This document shows positions 15,840-17,885 of a stretch of 17,885 bases of DNA, piece by piece. The translations under genes and the position numbers were made by a program. Under the pieces are notes generated by a model. That model was not told the DNA's origin, did no database searches, and was given only the letters and a program-made list of their open reading frames with translations. The stretch comes from CAZIGK01 sp964538615 (GTDB lineage: Bacteria > Pseudomonadota > Alphaproteobacteria > Rickettsiales > RI-342). Position 1 is the stretch's first letter. Every line of letters begins with the position of its first letter. Location of the stretch: NCBI GenBank assembly GCA_964538615.1, contig CAZIGK010000038.1, forward strand, positions 1 through 17,885. The letters are read 5' to 3'.

Positions 15840-17594
15840 ATGACTTCAGATCACACCCCAACCTACCCCTCCAAACCCGCTGGCACCGTGGATGATCCCT
15901 ACGATCCGCTTTCCTATTTCATTCAATTGTTTGAGGGGCGCACGGGCACCGCGTCCGCTAAAAAGCAACGGCCTGATACGATTGAGGAAGTACTCAAACT
16001 GCGTATTGTCGAAGGCGACCGCAAAGGGCTGGAAGAAGACCTCGCTACCGCCATGCAAACCTACACCCCACTCGCCATCATCAACGATCTGCTGCTGGAA
16101 GGCATGAAAGTGGTGGGGGAGCTGTTCGCCAGCGGCAAAATGATGCTGCCTTTCGTGCTGCAAGCGGCAGAAACCATGAAAGCCGCTGTCGCGTATCTGG
16201 AACCGCATATGGAACGCGCCGCAGGCCAGAGCAAAGGCAGCATGGTGTTGGCCACTGTGCGCGGTGATGTGCATGATATTGGTAAAAATCTGGTGGATAT
16301 CATCCTCACCAACAACGGCTATAAGGTCTATAACCTGGGTATTAAACAACCGATTGAGGATATTCTCAAAGCGGTGGATGAATATCAACCGGATGCGGTT
16401 GGCATGTCCGGCCTGCTGGTGAAATCCACCGTCATCATGAAAGAGAATCTGGAAGAAATGTCACGCCGGGGCTATGACTTGCCCGTCATTCTTGGGGGCG
16501 CGGCACTCACCCGCCAGTTTGTGGAGGAAGATTGCGTGGCAGCCTATGCCTCTGGCCGCGTTGCTTATGCCAAAGATGCCTTCGATGGCCTGACCCTGAT
16601 GGGCGCTATTGTCGATGGCCGCTTCGATACCCTGCTACAGGAAGCGCAAGCGAAACGACAAAACCGCCCCTCCAACCGCATGAAAAATCGCTTTGAACGG
16701 GTAGAAACAGGCGAAATGCAGGCACAAAAGGCCACAGATCGCCCCATCGAAGCCGCAGCCATTCAGCTCAAACGGGCAGAACTGGCGCAACAAACGCAGG
16801 TGCCCACGCCACCTTTCTGGGGTGTGCGCGTGCTGGAAAGTGTGCCCGTTAAAGCCCTGTTGCCTTTCCTCAACGAACAAATGCTCTTCACCTTCCATTG
16901 GGGGTATAAAAAAGCAGGACGCACCCCCGCCGAGCATCAGCAATGGCTGGAGAGAGAAGTACGCCCACAATTACTGGAGCTACTCGCCACCTGCGAGCAG
17001 GAAACCATCCTGCAACCGCAAGCTGCCTACGGCTATTTTCCCTGCTGGGCAGAAGGGGATATACTGGTCCTGTTCGATGCGGAAGACCACACGCGAGAAA
17101 TCGCACGCTTCCCTCTGCCCCGTCAGGCGAAAGAAAACGGCATTTGTATTGCGGACTTCTTCCGCGATGCCACCACCGGTGAAAAAGATGTCATCGCCCT
17201 GCAAGTCGTGACCGCAGGACAACGCGTGGCAGATGTCGCCCGCGACTGGTTCGCCGCCGACCGCTATCTGGATTATGTACGCCTGCACGGGTTGGGAGTC
17301 GAAATCGCGGAAGCTCTGGCGGAATATGTGCATAAGCGCATTCGTGGGGAATTAGGCTTCAGCCATGAAGATGCCCGCACCATGGACGAAATGCTCAAAC
17401 AAGGCTATCGCGGTTCGCGTTATTCGTTTGGTTATCCCGCCTGTCCACGGCTGGAAGACCAAACCCAACTGCTGCAACTGCTGAGGGCTGACCGTATCGG
17501 CATCAGCCTAAGCGAGGACTACCAACTCCACCCGGAACAATCTACCTCCGCCCTTGTCGTGCATCATCCACAAGCCAAATATTTTAATATCTGA
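15840..17594 (+). CDS. metH: Methionine synthase, C-terminal half (cobalamin-binding and activation domains)
   Basis: This is the second half of cobalamin-dependent methionine synthase, 584 residues. It has a helical B12 cap (about 45-125) and a Rossmann-like cobalamin domain (about 130-265) with RGDVHDIGKN, in which H145 is the lower axial ligand of cobalt, and then GMSGLLVKSTV and GGAALT. The reactivation domain, which binds S-adenosylmethionine for reductive remethylation, covers about 320-580 (YRGSRYSFGYPACPRLEDQ, then ADRIGISLSEDYQLHPEQST). The first 30 residues (MTSDHTPTYPSKPAGTVDD) look like a linker that became an N-terminus. No ribosome-binding site is evident before the ATG, and no other in-frame start lies upstream. 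With the 611-residue first half it sums to about 1195 residues, close to a full MetH. Both halves keep their key residues, so a working two-chain enzyme is more likely than a pseudogene. Confidence 0.88.
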   Translation: MTSDHTPTYPSKPAGTVDDPYDPLSYFIQLFEGRTGTASAKKQRPDTIEEVLKLRIVEGDRKGLEEDLATAMQTYTPLAIINDLLLEGMKVVGELFASGKMMLPFVLQAAETMKAAVAYLEPHMERAAGQSKGSMVLATVRGDVHDIGKNLVDIILTNNGYKVYNLGIKQPIEDILKAVDEYQPDAVGMSGLLVKSTVIMKENLEEMSRRGYDLPVILGGAALTRQFVEEDCVAAYASGRVAYAKDAFDGLTLMGAIVDGRFDTLLQEAQAKRQNRPSNRMKNRFERVETGEMQAQKATDRPIEAAAIQLKRAELAQQTQVPTPPFWGVRVLESVPVKALLPFLNEQMLFTFHWGYKKAGRTPAEHQQWLEREVRPQLLELLATCEQETILQPQAAYGYFPCWAEGDILVLFDAEDHTREIARFPLPRQAKENGICIADFFRDATTGEKDVIALQVVTAGQRVADVARDWFAADRYLDYVRLHGLGVEIAEALAEYVHKRIRGELGFSHEDARTMDEMLKQGYRGSRYSFGYPACPRLEDQTQLLQLLRADRIGISLSEDYQLHPEQSTSALVVHHPQAKYFNI

Positions 17595-17651
17595 GTGTTT
17601 TCCCGGCTCCGCTTGGCCTTGTTTATTCCCTCCTTGCTCGATTCCTGTCTC

Positions 17652-17767
17652 GCAAAAATGATTCCTTGGCTACATTCGGCTTACTAGCCTCATTCCGCGT
17701 CGGCACTGCGTGCCTCTCACTGCGTTCGCTAAAGGCGGCGGCCTGCTTGCCGCCGTTCCTGTCCCAA
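17652..17767. repeat. 116-bp palindrome-rich tandem repeat, copy 1
   Basis: This is the first unit of a tandem array after metH. It starts GCAAAAATGATTCC and contains three inverted repeats: GGCTA/TAGCC (17668-17689); GGCAC-TGC-GTGCC (17702-17714); and GGCGGC-N6-GCCGCC (17737-17754). The 8-mer CACTGCGT occurs twice inside the unit. The unit length is not a multiple of three and no ORF runs through it. The 57 bases between the metH stop and this copy (17595-17651) share only TTCCTGTC with the end of the unit and may be a decayed copy. Confidence 0.93.
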
Positions 17768-17883
17768 GCAAAAATGATTCCTTGGCTACATTCGGCTTGC
17801 TAGCCTCATTCCGCGTCGGCACTGCGTGCCTCTCACTGCGTTCGCTAAAGGCGGCGGCCTGCTTGCCGCCGTTCTTGTCCCAC
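17768..17883. repeat. 116-bp palindrome-rich tandem repeat, copy 2
   Basis: This second unit is identical to copy 1 except for three positions that I can see: A to G in GGCTT(A/G)CTAGCC, C to T in GTTC(C/T)TGTCC, and the last base. The first two bases of a third copy (GC at 17884-17885) are in exact register when the window ends, so the array probably continues. Confidence 0.93.
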
Positions 17884-17885
17884 GC

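Noticed and set aside
15840..17594. metH 3' half as a pseudogene fragment
   Set aside because: It is open for 584 codons with the B12 and activation motifs intact, so decay is not visible. The split may be functional.
17652..17885. Possible CRISPR array at the right end
   Set aside because: The units are joined directly with no unique spacers, and the 116-bp unit is far longer than a CRISPR repeat. It is a plain tandem repeat.

Overview
The window is about 17.9 kb of gene-dense bacterial chromosome. It most resembles an alphaproteobacterium: an alpha-type petA-petB-petC cluster (Rieske, cytochrome b, cytochrome c1) lies next to a divergent trmL, and the B12-dependent methionine synthase has the alphaproteobacterial/cyanobacterial style of activation motif. 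The genus cannot be named from this sequence. No transposase, phage gene or CRISPR array is visible. One 21-N assembly gap lies inside metH.

Layout, left to right: a truncated tRNA-Thr(CGT) on the minus strand; the cytochrome bc1 operon petABC on the minus strand; overlapping divergent promoters and trmL on the plus strand; tRNA-Gln(TTG) with its own promoter; an AsmA-family envelope protein followed by a small DUF2892-like membrane protein; and a secreted protein with two tandem OB-fold-like repeats. Next come the dabB-dabA inorganic-carbon uptake operon on the minus strand, a divergent LysR regulator and a pirin-family protein. These are followed by a short exported OmpA-C protein behind an unusual structured leader and ahead of a strong terminator. 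A cobalamin-dependent methionine synthase then appears in two pieces (homocysteine + folate half, then B12 + activation half), separated by a 192-nt spacer. The window ends in a tandem array of a 116-bp palindrome-rich repeat that runs off the edge.

How the genes work together: petABC forms complex III of an aerobic respiratory chain. DabB and DabA form a two-subunit CO2/bicarbonate accumulation system, and all four published zinc-site positions are conserved in DabA with exact spacing. The LysR gene, transcribed away from dabB, is the obvious candidate regulator, and the 99-bp intergenic region holds several nested dyads over a candidate promoter. No carbon-fixation gene is in view, so the role may be anaplerotic CO2 supply. 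The two MetH polypeptides together carry every domain of a normal MetH of about 1200 residues.

Most worth a second look: the 116-bp tandem repeat; the interleaved inverted repeats that could hide the ribosome-binding site of the OmpA-like gene; the split metH with its non-coding spacer; and the gap in metH, whose stated length is inconsistent with the reading frame. I did not find a clearly new multi-gene system.
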